The notes beneath the pieces were generated by a model. That model had not been told where the DNA came from. It ran no database searches and saw only the letters and a program-made list of their open reading frames with translations. From Rubricoccus sp038746605 (lineage in GTDB: Bacteria > Bacteroidota > Rhodothermia > Rhodothermales > Rubricoccaceae), in contig JBCDKM010000021.1 of the NCBI GenBank assembly GCA_038746605.1, positions 1-64,000 of the forward strand: DNA of 64,000 bases, in the 5' to 3' direction. Numbering within the stretch: position 1 is the stretch's first letter; the number at the start of each line of letters is the position of its first letter. This document shows, in pieces, positions 17,682 to 26,099 of this stretch. The position numbers and the translations under genes were made by a program.

Positions 17682-18764
17682 CTACGCCTCGGTCGGCTGG
17701 TGGATCTCTTCAGGCGAGACCTCGCCACGCTTGATCGGCAACCAGACTTCGCGATACCAGGCCACGAAAGCCGCGAGGCCATCGTCCAGGCTCGTCTTCG
17801 GCTGGAAGCCGACGGCCTCGCGCAGGCGGTCTACGCTCGCGTGGGTCTCCAGCACATCGCCGGGCTGCATCGGCATGAGCACTTTCTCGGCCTCCTGGCC
17901 GAACAGCCGTTCCAGCGTCTCCACGAACGTGGTCAGCTCGGTTGGGCGGTCGTTGCCGATGTTGTAAACACGGTACGGAGCTGCACCGCTTTGCGGGCTC
18001 GGAGACTCCGCACTCCACTCCGGGTCCGGCTCGGCGGGCTGATCGAGAGTGCGGACAACACCCTCGGCGATGTCCTCTACGAAGGTGAAGTCGCGCCTCA
18101 TGCGGCCCTCGTTGAACAGCTTGATGGGTCGCCCCTCGTCGATGGCCTCCGCGAAGAGGAAGTAGGCCATGTCCGGGCGCCCCCACGGACCGTAGACGGT
18201 AAAGAACCGGAGGCCCGTCACCGGAAGGCCGTAGAGATGGGCGTAGGAGTGGGCCATCGCCTCGTTGGCCTTCTTCGTGGCTGCGTAGAGGGAGACGGGA
18301 TGGTCGACGCCGTGGTCCTCGCGAAAGGGCGCGTTCCGATTCGCGCCGTAGACGGACGAGGAGGACGCGTACACGAGATGTTCGACGCCCCCATGCCGAC
18401 ACCCTTCGAGGATGTTCGCGAAGCCGACGAGGTTAGCGTCCACATAGGCGTGCGGGTTCTCCAGCGAGTAGCGGACGCCCGCCTGCGCCGCGAGGTGCAC
18501 CACCCGGTCCGGCGCATGCTCCTCGAAAACACGCTCCATGCCCTCGCGGTCCGCCACGCTCATCTCGTGGAACGTGAACCCCTCCCGGTCCACGAGCAGC
18601 CCGAGGCGGGCCTGCTTGAGACGCGGGTCGTAGTAGTCATTGAGGTCGTCGATGCCGATTACGCGCTCGCCACGGTCGAGGAGGCGCTGCGCGACGTAGA
18701 GGCCGATGAATCCGGCGGCGCCGGTGACGAGGATGGGTCGAGACATGGGTCGGGAGAGGCTCAT
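17682..18764 (-). CDS. NAD-dependent epimerase, UDP-glucuronate 4-epimerase type
   Basis: A 360-residue extended short-chain dehydrogenase. TGAAGFIGLYVAQRL is the NAD-binding glycine motif near the N-terminus; SSSVYG and the catalytic Y-x3-K in YAATKKANEAM follow. The overall pattern (DDLNDYYDPRLKQARL, FTVYGPWGRPDMAYFLF) is that of UDP-glucuronate/UDP-galacturonate epimerases of capsule loci. It would interconvert UDP-GlcA and UDP-GalA. A shorter start at 18746 (MSRPILVTG) is possible. It is 3 bp upstream of the flippase gene. Confidence 0.9.
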   Translation of the reverse strand: MSLSRPMSRPILVTGAAGFIGLYVAQRLLDRGERVIGIDDLNDYYDPRLKQARLGLLVDREGFTFHEMSVADREGMERVFEEHAPDRVVHLAAQAGVRYSLENPHAYVDANLVGFANILEGCRHGGVEHLVYASSSSVYGANRNAPFREDHGVDHPVSLYAATKKANEAMAHSYAHLYGLPVTGLRFFTVYGPWGRPDMAYFLFAEAIDEGRPIKLFNEGRMRRDFTFVEDIAEGVVRTLDQPAEPDPEWSAESPSPQSGAAPYRVYNIGNDRPTELTTFVETLERLFGQEAEKVLMPMQPGDVLETHASVDRLREAVGFQPKTSLDDGLAAFVAWYREVWLPIKRGEVSPEEIHQPTEA

Positions 18765-18795
18765 CGGAAGCTACCAGCCGAGGCCAGACTGGCGA

Positions 18796-20094
18796 TCACA
18801 CCGGAGTGGTCTCGCGCGAGGGCTGGGGACCACGAGCGTTGACGAAGCGACGGGCGTGGAGAGCGATCCGGCCCGCATCGTACTCCGCGTGATCCGTGAC
18901 GAGCAGGACACAGTCCGCTTCGGCGATAGCGTCGCCGAGGTCGGCGACAGACTCTCGGTGGACGCCCGCGTGCGTGAACTGCGGGACGTGGGGATCGTGA
19001 ATGCGCACGTCGGCCCCCTTGGCGTCCAACAGGCCGATGATATCCAACGCTGGCGACTCGCGGAGGTCGCCAATGCCAGGCTTGTAGGCCACACCGAGCA
19101 CGAGAACGGTGCTGCCTCGAACGGCCTTTCCGTCATCGTTCAGGGCGTCCTGGACCTGCGTCACCCAGTACTGGGGCATCTGGGTGTTGATCTCGCTCGC
19201 GAGTTCGATGAAGCGCGCGGTGTAATTCAGGCCGCGCAGCTTCCATGAGAGGTAGTGCGGATCCACTGGGATGCAGTGGCCGCCCAGACCGGGCCCAGGC
19301 GTGAACCGCATGAACCCGAACGGTTTAGAGGAAGCAGCGTCGATCACTTCCCAGGCATCGATGCCAAGAGCGTCACACATCAGGAGAAGCTCGTTTGCCA
19401 AGCCGATGTTGACCGCACGGAACGTGTTCTCGAACACTTTCGCCATCTCGGCTGCCTCGGGCGAGGAGACGGGCACGACGGTCTCGACGGCAGCACCATA
19501 GATCGCGCTGGCGGCCTCAGAGCACGCGGGTGTGAGACCGCCCACCACCTTTGGCGTGGTCTTCGTCGTCCAGTCCGTGCGGCCAGGATCGACACGTTCC
19601 GGCGAGAAGGCGAGGAACATATCCTCCCCGACCGTGAAGCCCTGCGCTTCGAGGAGCGGCAGCACCACCTCTCGCGTCGTACCCGGGTACGATGTGCTCT
19701 CCAGGACGACGAGCGTGCCAGGCTGGACGTGTCGAGCCACCTCCTCGCTCGCCGCGAGGACGAACGACATGTCGGGGTCGCGCGTCTTGCGAAGCGGCGT
19801 CGGGACACAGATGAAAACCGCATCGCAGTCCGTCAGCCGAGAGGCATCCGTCGTCGGCTCGAAACGGTCCGCCTCGGTGAGTGCACGGACCTCCTCGTCC
19901 GTGATGTCCTCGACGTGCGAACGGCCTGCCGCGAGTCCCGCGACTGCTTCCGGGCTCACGTCCACGCCAACGACGCGGAATCCAGCCTCGCCGAACACGA
20001 CTGCCAGTGGCAGCCCGACGTACCCAAGGCCGACGATCCCGACGGTCGCCTCGCAGGAGGCGACCCGTGCAAGGAACGAATCCAGGTGACTCAT
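18796..20094 (-). CDS. Nucleotide-sugar dehydrogenase (WbpA/UDP-GlcNAc 6-dehydrogenase type)
   Basis: A 432-residue NAD-dependent UDP-sugar dehydrogenase. TVGIVGLGYVGLPLAV is the NAD site; ESTSYPGTT and LAFSPERVDPG are the motifs of the WbpA group; the catalytic cysteine lies in GGHCIPVDP. It oxidises a UDP-hexose(amine) to the uronic acid. The start ATG at 20094 is 4 bp after the TAG of the SLBB gene; a longer frame to 20121 overlaps that gene. Whether UDP-glucose or UDP-HexNAc is the substrate is open. Together with the epimerase downstream it implies uronic acids in the polymer. Confidence 0.9.
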   Translation of the reverse strand: MSHLDSFLARVASCEATVGIVGLGYVGLPLAVVFGEAGFRVVGVDVSPEAVAGLAAGRSHVEDITDEEVRALTEADRFEPTTDASRLTDCDAVFICVPTPLRKTRDPDMSFVLAASEEVARHVQPGTLVVLESTSYPGTTREVVLPLLEAQGFTVGEDMFLAFSPERVDPGRTDWTTKTTPKVVGGLTPACSEAASAIYGAAVETVVPVSSPEAAEMAKVFENTFRAVNIGLANELLLMCDALGIDAWEVIDAASSKPFGFMRFTPGPGLGGHCIPVDPHYLSWKLRGLNYTARFIELASEINTQMPQYWVTQVQDALNDDGKAVRGSTVLVLGVAYKPGIGDLRESPALDIIGLLDAKGADVRIHDPHVPQFTHAGVHRESVADLGDAIAEADCVLLVTDHAEYDAGRIALHARRFVNARGPQPSRETTPV

Positions 20095-20098
20095 ATCC

Positions 20099-20629
20099 CT
20101 AGTTACCGCCTCGAAGGTCACGGGTTAGGCTGTAGATCCGCTCCAGCGCGAGGACGGTGGTAGACACCGCGCTAATCACGGTCACGGTGTCTCGGAAGGT
20201 CCAGCGTCGGTCTTCCACTGTCTCGACCTCGACCACGTCGTTATCTAAGATCTCAGGATACGCGGCCGGGTCTGCGATCATGTCCACGAGGGTCTCCTCG
20301 TACGCGAGGATCCGCTGGTCGCCTTCGAGTCGGTAGACCCGGATCGTGACGATCCGCTCGTTGTCTTCCGCGCGGGCGTTCAGTGAGGGTCCACCTGCGA
20401 GCGACAAGAGCTCCACGAGGTCTACGTTCTGACGGACGAAGTAGGTACCCGACGCCCGCACGGTACCCCAGACCGAGACTCGCTTCGTCAGCTCACCGGC
20501 ACGGGCATAGAAGAAGTGGTTGGGAGAGTTCGTCGGGACGGCCCCCACGTAGCCGGGAGAGACCGGATCCTGCGCGCTGGAAGTCGGCGTCAGGGCGAGG
20601 GCAGCGAGCAAGAGGAGGACGTAGCGCAT
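20099..20629 (-). CDS. Small SLBB-domain polysaccharide export protein
   Basis: A 176-residue exported protein. Residues 1-19 are a signal peptide ending SSAQ. The middle, around VSVWGTVRASGTYFVRQNVD and LVELLSLAGGPS, is an SLBB domain as in Wza/GumB outer-membrane polyexport proteins. A C-terminal hydrophobic stretch (TVTVISAVSTTVLALERIY) follows. It is only half the size of Wza-type proteins and lacks the N-terminal Poly_export domain, so it may be an accessory subunit. It is encoded directly after the BY-kinase gene. Confidence 0.75.
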   Translation of the reverse strand: MRYVLLLLAALALTPTSSAQDPVSPGYVGAVPTNSPNHFFYARAGELTKRVSVWGTVRASGTYFVRQNVDLVELLSLAGGPSLNARAEDNERIVTIRVYRLEGDQRILAYEETLVDMIADPAAYPEILDNDVVEVETVEDRRWTFRDTVTVISAVSTTVLALERIYSLTRDLRGGN

Positions 20630-20646
20630 GAGAGAGCGTGAACAGG

Positions 20647-20679
20647 CGCGCCTCCCCCCGAGTGGCGGAGAGAGGCGCG
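20647..20679. terminator. GC-rich inverted repeat between SLBB and BY-kinase genes
   Basis: CGCGCCTC (20647-20654) pairs with GAGGCGCG (20672-20679) across a 17-nt loop in the 67-bp gap between the BY-kinase stop and the SLBB start. There is no T-tract. It could attenuate read-through within the operon or stabilise the upstream mRNA 3' end. Low certainty. Confidence 0.35.
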
Positions 20680-20696
20680 GAGCAGGTCGGAGGATG

Positions 20697-23042
20697 TCAG
20701 TTCTTTTTCTGACCGTAGCCGTACGCGTAGTCGCGTCCGTAGCGGTATGCGTACTTGTAGCGGTACCCGTAGGCTTTCGAGATGTGGAAGCCGTTGAGCA
20801 CGGTGCCGATCACCTTCGCGCCTACGTTGCGGAGCGCGTCGTTGGCGGATTCCAGTTCGTAATCGCGGGTCCGGCCGGAACGCACGACGAGCAGTGTGGC
20901 GTCTACCTGCGTGGAGAGCAGGACAGCATCCGTGGCGGCGAGGACCGGCGGCACGTCGAAGATGACGACGTCGAACAGCGTCTTGAACTCGTCCATGAGG
21001 TCTCGCATCCGCTTGGAGCCGAGAAGCTCGGACGGGTTGGGCGCGAGAGAGCCCGCTGGGAGGACGTACAGGTCGTCGGCCGGCTGGTCGAAGTCCGCGA
21101 GCGAAAGCGGCCGGTCATCGAAGAGGCGCTGAACGAGCCCCGGCTCCCGCGAAAGACCAAACTTGCGGTGGACCGTCGGACGGCGGAGGTCACCGTCCAC
21201 GAGCAGCACACGCCGTCCGGACTGAGCGATCACGACCGCGAGGTTCGACGCTGTCACCGACTTGCCCTCGCCGGGGTTCGGGCTCGTCACAAGGATGGAC
21301 TCGATCATCGCGTCCGGCCGGGAGAACTGAACACTCGTGCGCAGCGCCCGATATGTCTCCGAGGCGGTCGCCATCGGGTTGAGCAGCGTGATGAGGTGAG
21401 CGTCTACCTCCTTGCCATCCACGTTGATGAAGTCCTTGCCGCCAAAGTCCTTCTTGATGAGAGCGTCCGTGTCCGGGATCGTCCCCACAAGGGCAAAGCC
21501 CATGTTCTGGATGTCGTCTGGCCGGAAGAGGCGGTGATCCAGGCGCACGCGGGCGACGGCGAAAACGATGCCGAAGGTGAGGCCGAGGAAAAGAGCCAGG
21601 ATGATGTTGCGAGGACGGTTCGGCGCGAAGGGCATCGTCGGGACGAACGCAGGCCGGATGATGCGCGCGTAGCCCAACTCGCTCTGCTCGGCGACGAGAG
21701 TCTCTTGAAGCCGAGACTCGAGCGATGAGTACGTCTGCTCTGCGGCCGTCCGAGCACGCTGGAGTTGCGCCAGTGTGATGGACTGTCCGGGCACCTGGGC
21801 CAGTTCGCCCTCGCGCTCGGCGATGTTGCCACGCAAGGACTGGCGGCTGGCCTGGAGGCTACGGAGGCGGATCTCCGCAGCGGAAAGCTGGGCGCGGAGC
21901 GCCTCGATCTGCTCCGCGACGACTTCGCCCGGTCGGATCGAGCCGGTGTCAATCGCGCGGGTGCCCGCCTCGCGGATCTGCTCGCGGAGTTGCTCACGCC
22001 GCTGGTAATAGATCGCCATGTCCTCCGGCATCTCCCCCTGGAAGTCTGGGTTGCGGAGTTCAAACTGCTGAATCTGGGACTCGACCTGCTGCAACTCCTG
22101 GCGCGATGCCGCGAGGTCAATGGGCGACGTGTCTGTGACGCCCCCCGGCTGACGCGCCTCAGCGTCGCGAATCTGCTCGCGGATCGCAGTGATCTCTGCC
22201 TGCTTTGTCTGGATCTCGATGTTGGTGGCGTCTAGCTGACCGTCGAGGGCACCGAGATTGGACACGAGGTCAGTCGTCTCCTCCTGGAGCGCGACCGCAC
22301 CCGAGCGGTTCATGTAGTTCTCGACGGCTGCGTCCGCCTCGCGGAGGCGTTCGTCCTTGTCAGAAACTTGCTCTTCGAGGAACTCGCGGACGGCCGTAAC
22401 GCCGCCTCGGCTAGAAGTCTGCGCCACGTCCACGAAGGCCTCAGCATAGAGGTTGGCGAGTAGCGCAGCCTCTCCGGGATTCTCGCTTTGCGCAGTCACT
22501 CGGATGGCGTCGACCTCCTGACCCGCTGTGTTGGCGCTCGTGTACGGGCCCTGGAGTAGCAGCCCCACACTCCGGATCGTCGGTTGGCCGTTCTGCGCGG
22601 CGCGGCGAAGGATCGTGAGAGGCTGCTGAGTCTCCGGGTCCTTCTCGTACTGCATCACCTCTCGCGCGGCCAGCTCCGCGAGGCCGATGTCTTCTTCGAG
22701 AAGCAGCAGCTCGTTCTGGAGGTTCGGCTCAGTCGCGATCAGGGGGTTCGTCGCCCCGGAGCCAGGCATCACAGCCTGGGCGTCGTCGTTGTTCTCTACG
22801 AGGATGGTGGCCGTTGCCCGGTACATGTTGGGCTGCCACATCGTGAAGAGAACCGTCGGGATGAGCAGCGCGACGAGCGTGCCGAGGACGATCCACTTTC
22901 CCCGAATCGCGAGGTCGATGATCTCGCGGAGGTCGATGTCACCCGCCTTCTGGTCGCGGACGTAGACGGGCTCCTCAACGAGGATCGGGGCATCCGGGCG
23001 TTCCGTGGGAGTGCGAGGGGGGGTCTGATACGGTGCAGCCAT
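20697..23042 (-). CDS. Wzz/Wzc-like co-polymerase with BY-kinase domain
   Basis: A 781-residue inner-membrane protein combining a chain-length determinant with a bacterial tyrosine kinase. One helix lies near residues 48-70 (WIVLGTLVALLIPTVLF). A long coiled-coil periplasmic region (about 190-450) is followed by a second helix near 480-500. The cytoplasmic kinase has Walker A SPNPGEGKSVTASN (about 587), Walker A' VLLVDGDLRRP (about 615) and Walker B VVIFDVPP (about 694). The tail from about 760 is a Tyr cluster with ten tyrosines in roughly 20 residues, the autophosphorylation site of this family. It controls polymer length and export. A Bacteroidota-type promoter is seen at 23160-23189. Confidence 0.95.
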   Translation of the reverse strand: MAAPYQTPPRTPTERPDAPILVEEPVYVRDQKAGDIDLREIIDLAIRGKWIVLGTLVALLIPTVLFTMWQPNMYRATATILVENNDDAQAVMPGSGATNPLIATEPNLQNELLLLEEDIGLAELAAREVMQYEKDPETQQPLTILRRAAQNGQPTIRSVGLLLQGPYTSANTAGQEVDAIRVTAQSENPGEAALLANLYAEAFVDVAQTSSRGGVTAVREFLEEQVSDKDERLREADAAVENYMNRSGAVALQEETTDLVSNLGALDGQLDATNIEIQTKQAEITAIREQIRDAEARQPGGVTDTSPIDLAASRQELQQVESQIQQFELRNPDFQGEMPEDMAIYYQRREQLREQIREAGTRAIDTGSIRPGEVVAEQIEALRAQLSAAEIRLRSLQASRQSLRGNIAEREGELAQVPGQSITLAQLQRARTAAEQTYSSLESRLQETLVAEQSELGYARIIRPAFVPTMPFAPNRPRNIILALFLGLTFGIVFAVARVRLDHRLFRPDDIQNMGFALVGTIPDTDALIKKDFGGKDFINVDGKEVDAHLITLLNPMATASETYRALRTSVQFSRPDAMIESILVTSPNPGEGKSVTASNLAVVIAQSGRRVLLVDGDLRRPTVHRKFGLSREPGLVQRLFDDRPLSLADFDQPADDLYVLPAGSLAPNPSELLGSKRMRDLMDEFKTLFDVVIFDVPPVLAATDAVLLSTQVDATLLVVRSGRTRDYELESANDALRNVGAKVIGTVLNGFHISKAYGYRYKYAYRYGRDYAYGYGQKKN

Positions 23043-23159
23043 GTGCGCGCGGGATGGTTCCGCGTATGGAGACGGGGGCGAATATAGGGGTCCGCCCCGT
23101 GAGCCCTGCTCTCAGGCGGAGGCATCACGGAACGTTCGCGAGGGATCCGCTTTGCGTCG

Positions 23160-23189
23160 CAAACTACATCACCCGACATAGAAAGCAAA
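23160..23189 (-). promoter_or_regulatory. Bacteroidota-type promoter for the BY-kinase operon
   Basis: On the minus strand TTTG (23189-23186) is followed by a 19-nt spacer and TAGTTTG (23166-23160), close to the Bacteroidota primary-sigma consensus TTTG-N19-TAnnTTTG. Transcription would start near 23153, about 110 nt before the BY-kinase ATG. It lies in the 178-bp gap downstream of rmlA, so the export, sugar and sulfation genes may be transcribed separately from rmlBA. Confidence 0.6.
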
Positions 23190-23220
23190 TGCCGTCCTCT
23201 GAACCTGTACGCAGGAAACG

Positions 23221-24096
23221 TCAACCTGCGGATCGCTCGGCCAGATCGGAGAGCGCGCGAGCATATGCCGTCCCGGCGAGGGAGTGTACCAGCTCCTCCA
23301 GCCGCTCCGCGTCGATGTATCCCATCCGAAACGCCACTTCTTCAGGACTCGCGATCAGAAGCCCCTGCCGCGCCTGGACGGCGTGCACGAACTGAGAGGC
23401 TTCCAGCAACGACTCGTGCGTGCCCGCGTCCAGCCATGCGACACCGCGACCGAGCACTTCAACGGAGAGATGACCTCGCTCTAGGAAAACTCGGTTCACG
23501 TCTGTGATTTCCAGTTCGCCTCGCGGGGACGGCTCCAAGCGATCCGCCACCGCCACCACCTCGGGTCCATAGAAATACAACCCCGCGACCGCCAGATTGG
23601 AACGTGGGTCCCCCGGTTTCTCCTCGATCGAAACCGGGGATCCTTCGGGATCTAGCTCCACGACGCCGTAGCGCTCGGGATCGCGCACGGGGTACGCGAA
23701 CACGCACGCGCCCTCTGTCACCTTCGCTGCTCGCTGCAGTGAGGCAGACAGGCCCGACCCGTAGAACAGGTTGTCCCCGAGGATCAGGCACACCGGTTCC
23801 TCTCCAATGAAGGCCCCGCCGATCCGAAACGCATCAGCGAGGCCACGAGGCTGATCCTGTTCTGCGTATGCGAACCGCATGCCCCATTGCTCGCCAGAGC
23901 CGAGCAGCGCCCGGAATCCCGGCAGGGCCTCCGGGGTGGAGATGACGAGCACCTCTTGGATCCCCGCGAGCATCAGGGTGCTGAGCGGGTAATAGATCAT
24001 CGGCTTGTCGTAGACCGGCAGCAACTGCTTGCTCTGCACGAGCGTGAGCGGCCGGAGCCGTGTGCCGTGTCCTCCCGCGAGGATGATGCCTTTCAT
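23221..24096 (-). CDS. rmlA: Glucose-1-phosphate thymidylyltransferase
   Basis: A 291-residue nucleotidyltransferase. MKGIILAGGHGTRLRPLT contains the GGxGTRLxPLT pyrophosphorylase motif; KQLLPVYDKPMIYYPLSTLM and CLILGDNLFYG are RmlA signature segments. It makes dTDP-glucose from dTTP and glucose-1-phosphate, the first step towards dTDP-rhamnose and other 6-deoxysugars. It follows rmlB in the same orientation with 45 bp between them. The TGA is at 23221. Confidence 0.97.
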   Translation of the reverse strand: MKGIILAGGHGTRLRPLTLVQSKQLLPVYDKPMIYYPLSTLMLAGIQEVLVISTPEALPGFRALLGSGEQWGMRFAYAEQDQPRGLADAFRIGGAFIGEEPVCLILGDNLFYGSGLSASLQRAAKVTEGACVFAYPVRDPERYGVVELDPEGSPVSIEEKPGDPRSNLAVAGLYFYGPEVVAVADRLEPSPRGELEITDVNRVFLERGHLSVEVLGRGVAWLDAGTHESLLEASQFVHAVQARQGLLIASPEEVAFRMGYIDAERLEELVHSLAGTAYARALSDLAERSAG

Positions 24097-24107
24097 GGAG
24101 TCGTTCG

Positions 24108-24137
24108 GCCTCGGTAGGCCCGCGAACGGACCGAGGC
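24108..24137. repeat. Spaced copy of the GCCTCGG/CCGAGGC palindrome
   Basis: GCCTCGGT (24108-24115) and ACCGAGGC (24130-24137) form an 8-bp inverted repeat with a 14-nt loop in the rmlB-rmlA gap. It is a looser member of the dispersed palindrome family and may fold as a hairpin in the mRNA. Confidence 0.6.
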
Positions 24138-24141
24138 GGGG

Positions 24142-25209
24142 CTAGTCGAGGTCGGTGTAGTTGCGTGTCATCCACTCCGCGAGGCCCTTTTCCCTCACGA
24201 TGGAGGCCAGCCAGTCCTGATGTTCTAGCATCCAGTCCACTGTCTTCTCGATCCCTGTTTCCAGCGTTTCCTCCGGCCTCCAGCCGAGGTCACGCTCAAT
24301 CTGGGCCGTCTCCATCGCGTAGCGGCGGTCGTGGCCGGGGCGGTCTCGCACGAAGGTGACGAGGCGGGCGTGCGGTGCCTGCCCGGGGCGGCGCTCGTCG
24401 AGGAGATCACAGATGTGGTGGACCACCTCCAGGTTGGTGGGCTGGTTGCCGCCTCCGATGGTGTACGTGCTGCTCGGCTCTGCCTCGGTGAGCACGCGCC
24501 AGATCGCAGAGCAGTGGTCGCGAACGTAGAGCCAATCGCGAACCTGCTGGCCATCCCCATAGAGCGGAATCGGCTGTCCAGCGAGCGCGCGAAGGATCGT
24601 CAGCGGGATCAACTTCTCGGGGAAGTGGAACGGACCGTAGTTGTTCGAGCAGTTGGTGATCGTGACCGGAAGGCCGAAGGTTCGGGCGTAGGCGCGGACG
24701 AAGTGATCGCTAGCAGCCTTCGAGGCTGAGTACGGGGAGGACGGATCGTACGGGGTCGTCTCCGAGAAGGCCGGATCGTCGGGACCGAGGTCGCCGAACA
24801 CCTCGTCAGTCGACACGTGGTGAAAGCGGACATCGCGCCGCCGCCCCCAGGCTTCGCGCACGGCCTCCAGCAGGGTAAAGGTGCCGACCACGTTGGTCTC
24901 CACAAACGCAGCGGGTTCCAGGATGGATCGGTCCACGTGGCTTTCCGCCGCAAAGTGCGCCACCCCGTCCACCTCGTGCTCACGAAGGAGACGATCCACG
25001 AGTGCACGATCTGTGATGCTGCCCTCCACGAACTGGTGGCGCGGATCGTCCAGCACCTCGGCCAGATTCAGACGGCTGCCTGCATAGGTCAGCGCGTCCA
25101 GGGTTACGATCCGAACCCGTGGGTCCGCATCCAGGACGTACCGCACGAAGTTGGCGCCGATGAACCCGGCGCCTCCGGTGACGAGGAGCGACGATGGACG
25201 GAACGCCAT
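24142..25209 (-). CDS. rmlB: dTDP-glucose 4,6-dehydratase
   Basis: A 355-residue extended SDR enzyme. LLVTGGAGFIGANFVRYVL is the NAD-binding site; HVSTDEVFGDLG carries the catalytic Asp/Glu pair and SPYSASKAASDHFV the Y-x3-K. It converts dTDP-glucose to dTDP-4-keto-6-deoxyglucose. The start ATG at 25209 (MAFRPSSLLVTGG) is chosen because residues upstream of it in the open frame (to 25668) are not conserved and run into the divergent gene. No rmlC or rmlD is seen here, so the final sugar is not fixed by this window. Confidence 0.97.
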   Translation of the reverse strand: MAFRPSSLLVTGGAGFIGANFVRYVLDADPRVRIVTLDALTYAGSRLNLAEVLDDPRHQFVEGSITDRALVDRLLREHEVDGVAHFAAESHVDRSILEPAAFVETNVVGTFTLLEAVREAWGRRRDVRFHHVSTDEVFGDLGPDDPAFSETTPYDPSSPYSASKAASDHFVRAYARTFGLPVTITNCSNNYGPFHFPEKLIPLTILRALAGQPIPLYGDGQQVRDWLYVRDHCSAIWRVLTEAEPSSTYTIGGGNQPTNLEVVHHICDLLDERRPGQAPHARLVTFVRDRPGHDRRYAMETAQIERDLGWRPEETLETGIEKTVDWMLEHQDWLASIVREKGLAEWMTRNYTDLD

Positions 25210-25323
25210 GGGCGAGCGTGAGAGGACGTGAAGATACCGGACGGCACCGCAGGAGACCGTCGCATGCCGACCGCCCGGGCTAGCTTCGCTGCGTCTCCGG
25301 TGTCCTCTCTCCTCCCCCCTCCC

Positions 25324-26025
25324 GTGCGTCTCGCCGTCTTGTCCGACGTCCACGCCAACCTCGAAGCGCTCACGGCCGCGTTGGACGAAGTCGACCGTCG
25401 GGGGGCAGACGCAATTGTCTGCCTCGGGGACGTCGTGGGGTATGGGCCGGACCCGGTCCCATGCGTGGAGATCGTCCGGGAGCGATGCGACGTCACGGTC
25501 CTCGGCAACCACGACGAGGCGGTCGCTTTCGAGCGCGGCGTCGGGTACCTGCCCAAGGACGCTCAGCGCATCGCGGGGGCTCATCGCGAGGCCCTCAGCC
25601 GCGACCAGTTGGAGTGGCTGCGGTCTCTTCCGCTTCGGATTGAGGGCTACGGGATCACAGCCGCCCACGCAGCGCCGCTGGAACCCGGCGCGTGGGCACG
25701 CCTGTCTTCATTCCGCGAGTTGCAAGCACAGTTCCCAGCATTCCAGACCGAGGTTTGCTTCGTCGGGCACAGCCATCGTCCGGCCGTGGTCTCGGACAAA
25801 GTGGGCGTGCTTCGGGTCCGCAAGGGCCACCGATACCTCATCGACGTGGGCAGCGTCGGGCAGCCACGCGACCGAGACCCACGCCTCGCGTTCGGAATGT
25901 TCGACACCGAGACGTTCGAGTACGAGCTCGTGCGGGTACACTACGACGTAGCCCGAACCGCGACCAAGATCCGCGAGGCGAACTATAGCGAGGGCACTGC
26001 GGCGCGGCTCCTTCGGGGCGTCTGA
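25324..26025 (+). CDS. Calcineurin-like metallophosphoesterase
   Basis: A 233-residue cytosolic phosphoesterase. Metal-binding motifs are in order: LSDVHANLEA (D-x-H), CLGDVVGYGP (GD-x-x-GYGP), LGNHDEA (GNHD), AHAAP and VGHSHRPAV (GH-x-H). This is the pattern of the YfcE/diadenosine-tetraphosphatase-like DUF2442-free group of small MPEs. The start is set at GTG 25324 (VRLAVLSDVHANLEAL) because family members begin right at this strand; ATG 25264 would add 20 Ser/Ala/Pro-rich residues. Transcribed divergently from rmlB. Physiological substrate unknown. Confidence 0.85.
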   Translation: MRLAVLSDVHANLEALTAALDEVDRRGADAIVCLGDVVGYGPDPVPCVEIVRERCDVTVLGNHDEAVAFERGVGYLPKDAQRIAGAHREALSRDQLEWLRSLPLRIEGYGITAAHAAPLEPGAWARLSSFRELQAQFPAFQTEVCFVGHSHRPAVVSDKVGVLRVRKGHRYLIDVGSVGQPRDRDPRLAFGMFDTETFEYELVRVHYDVARTATKIREANYSEGTAARLLRGV

Positions 26026-26044
26026 ACCTCGGCCCCACCAAACG

Positions 26045-26082
26045 AACCGCGCCCCCAGACTTCGTGGCCGAGGAGCGCGGTT
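26045..26082. terminator. Hairpin terminator between convergent genes
   Basis: AACCGCGC (26045-26052) pairs with GCGCGGTT (26075-26082), followed by a short T-run (26081-26084) on the plus strand. It lies between the stop of the phosphoesterase gene (26025) and that of the convergent T9SS cargo gene (26100), so it can serve both directions. Confidence 0.6.
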
Positions 26083-26099
26083 TTCATAGGTGCGAGAGC

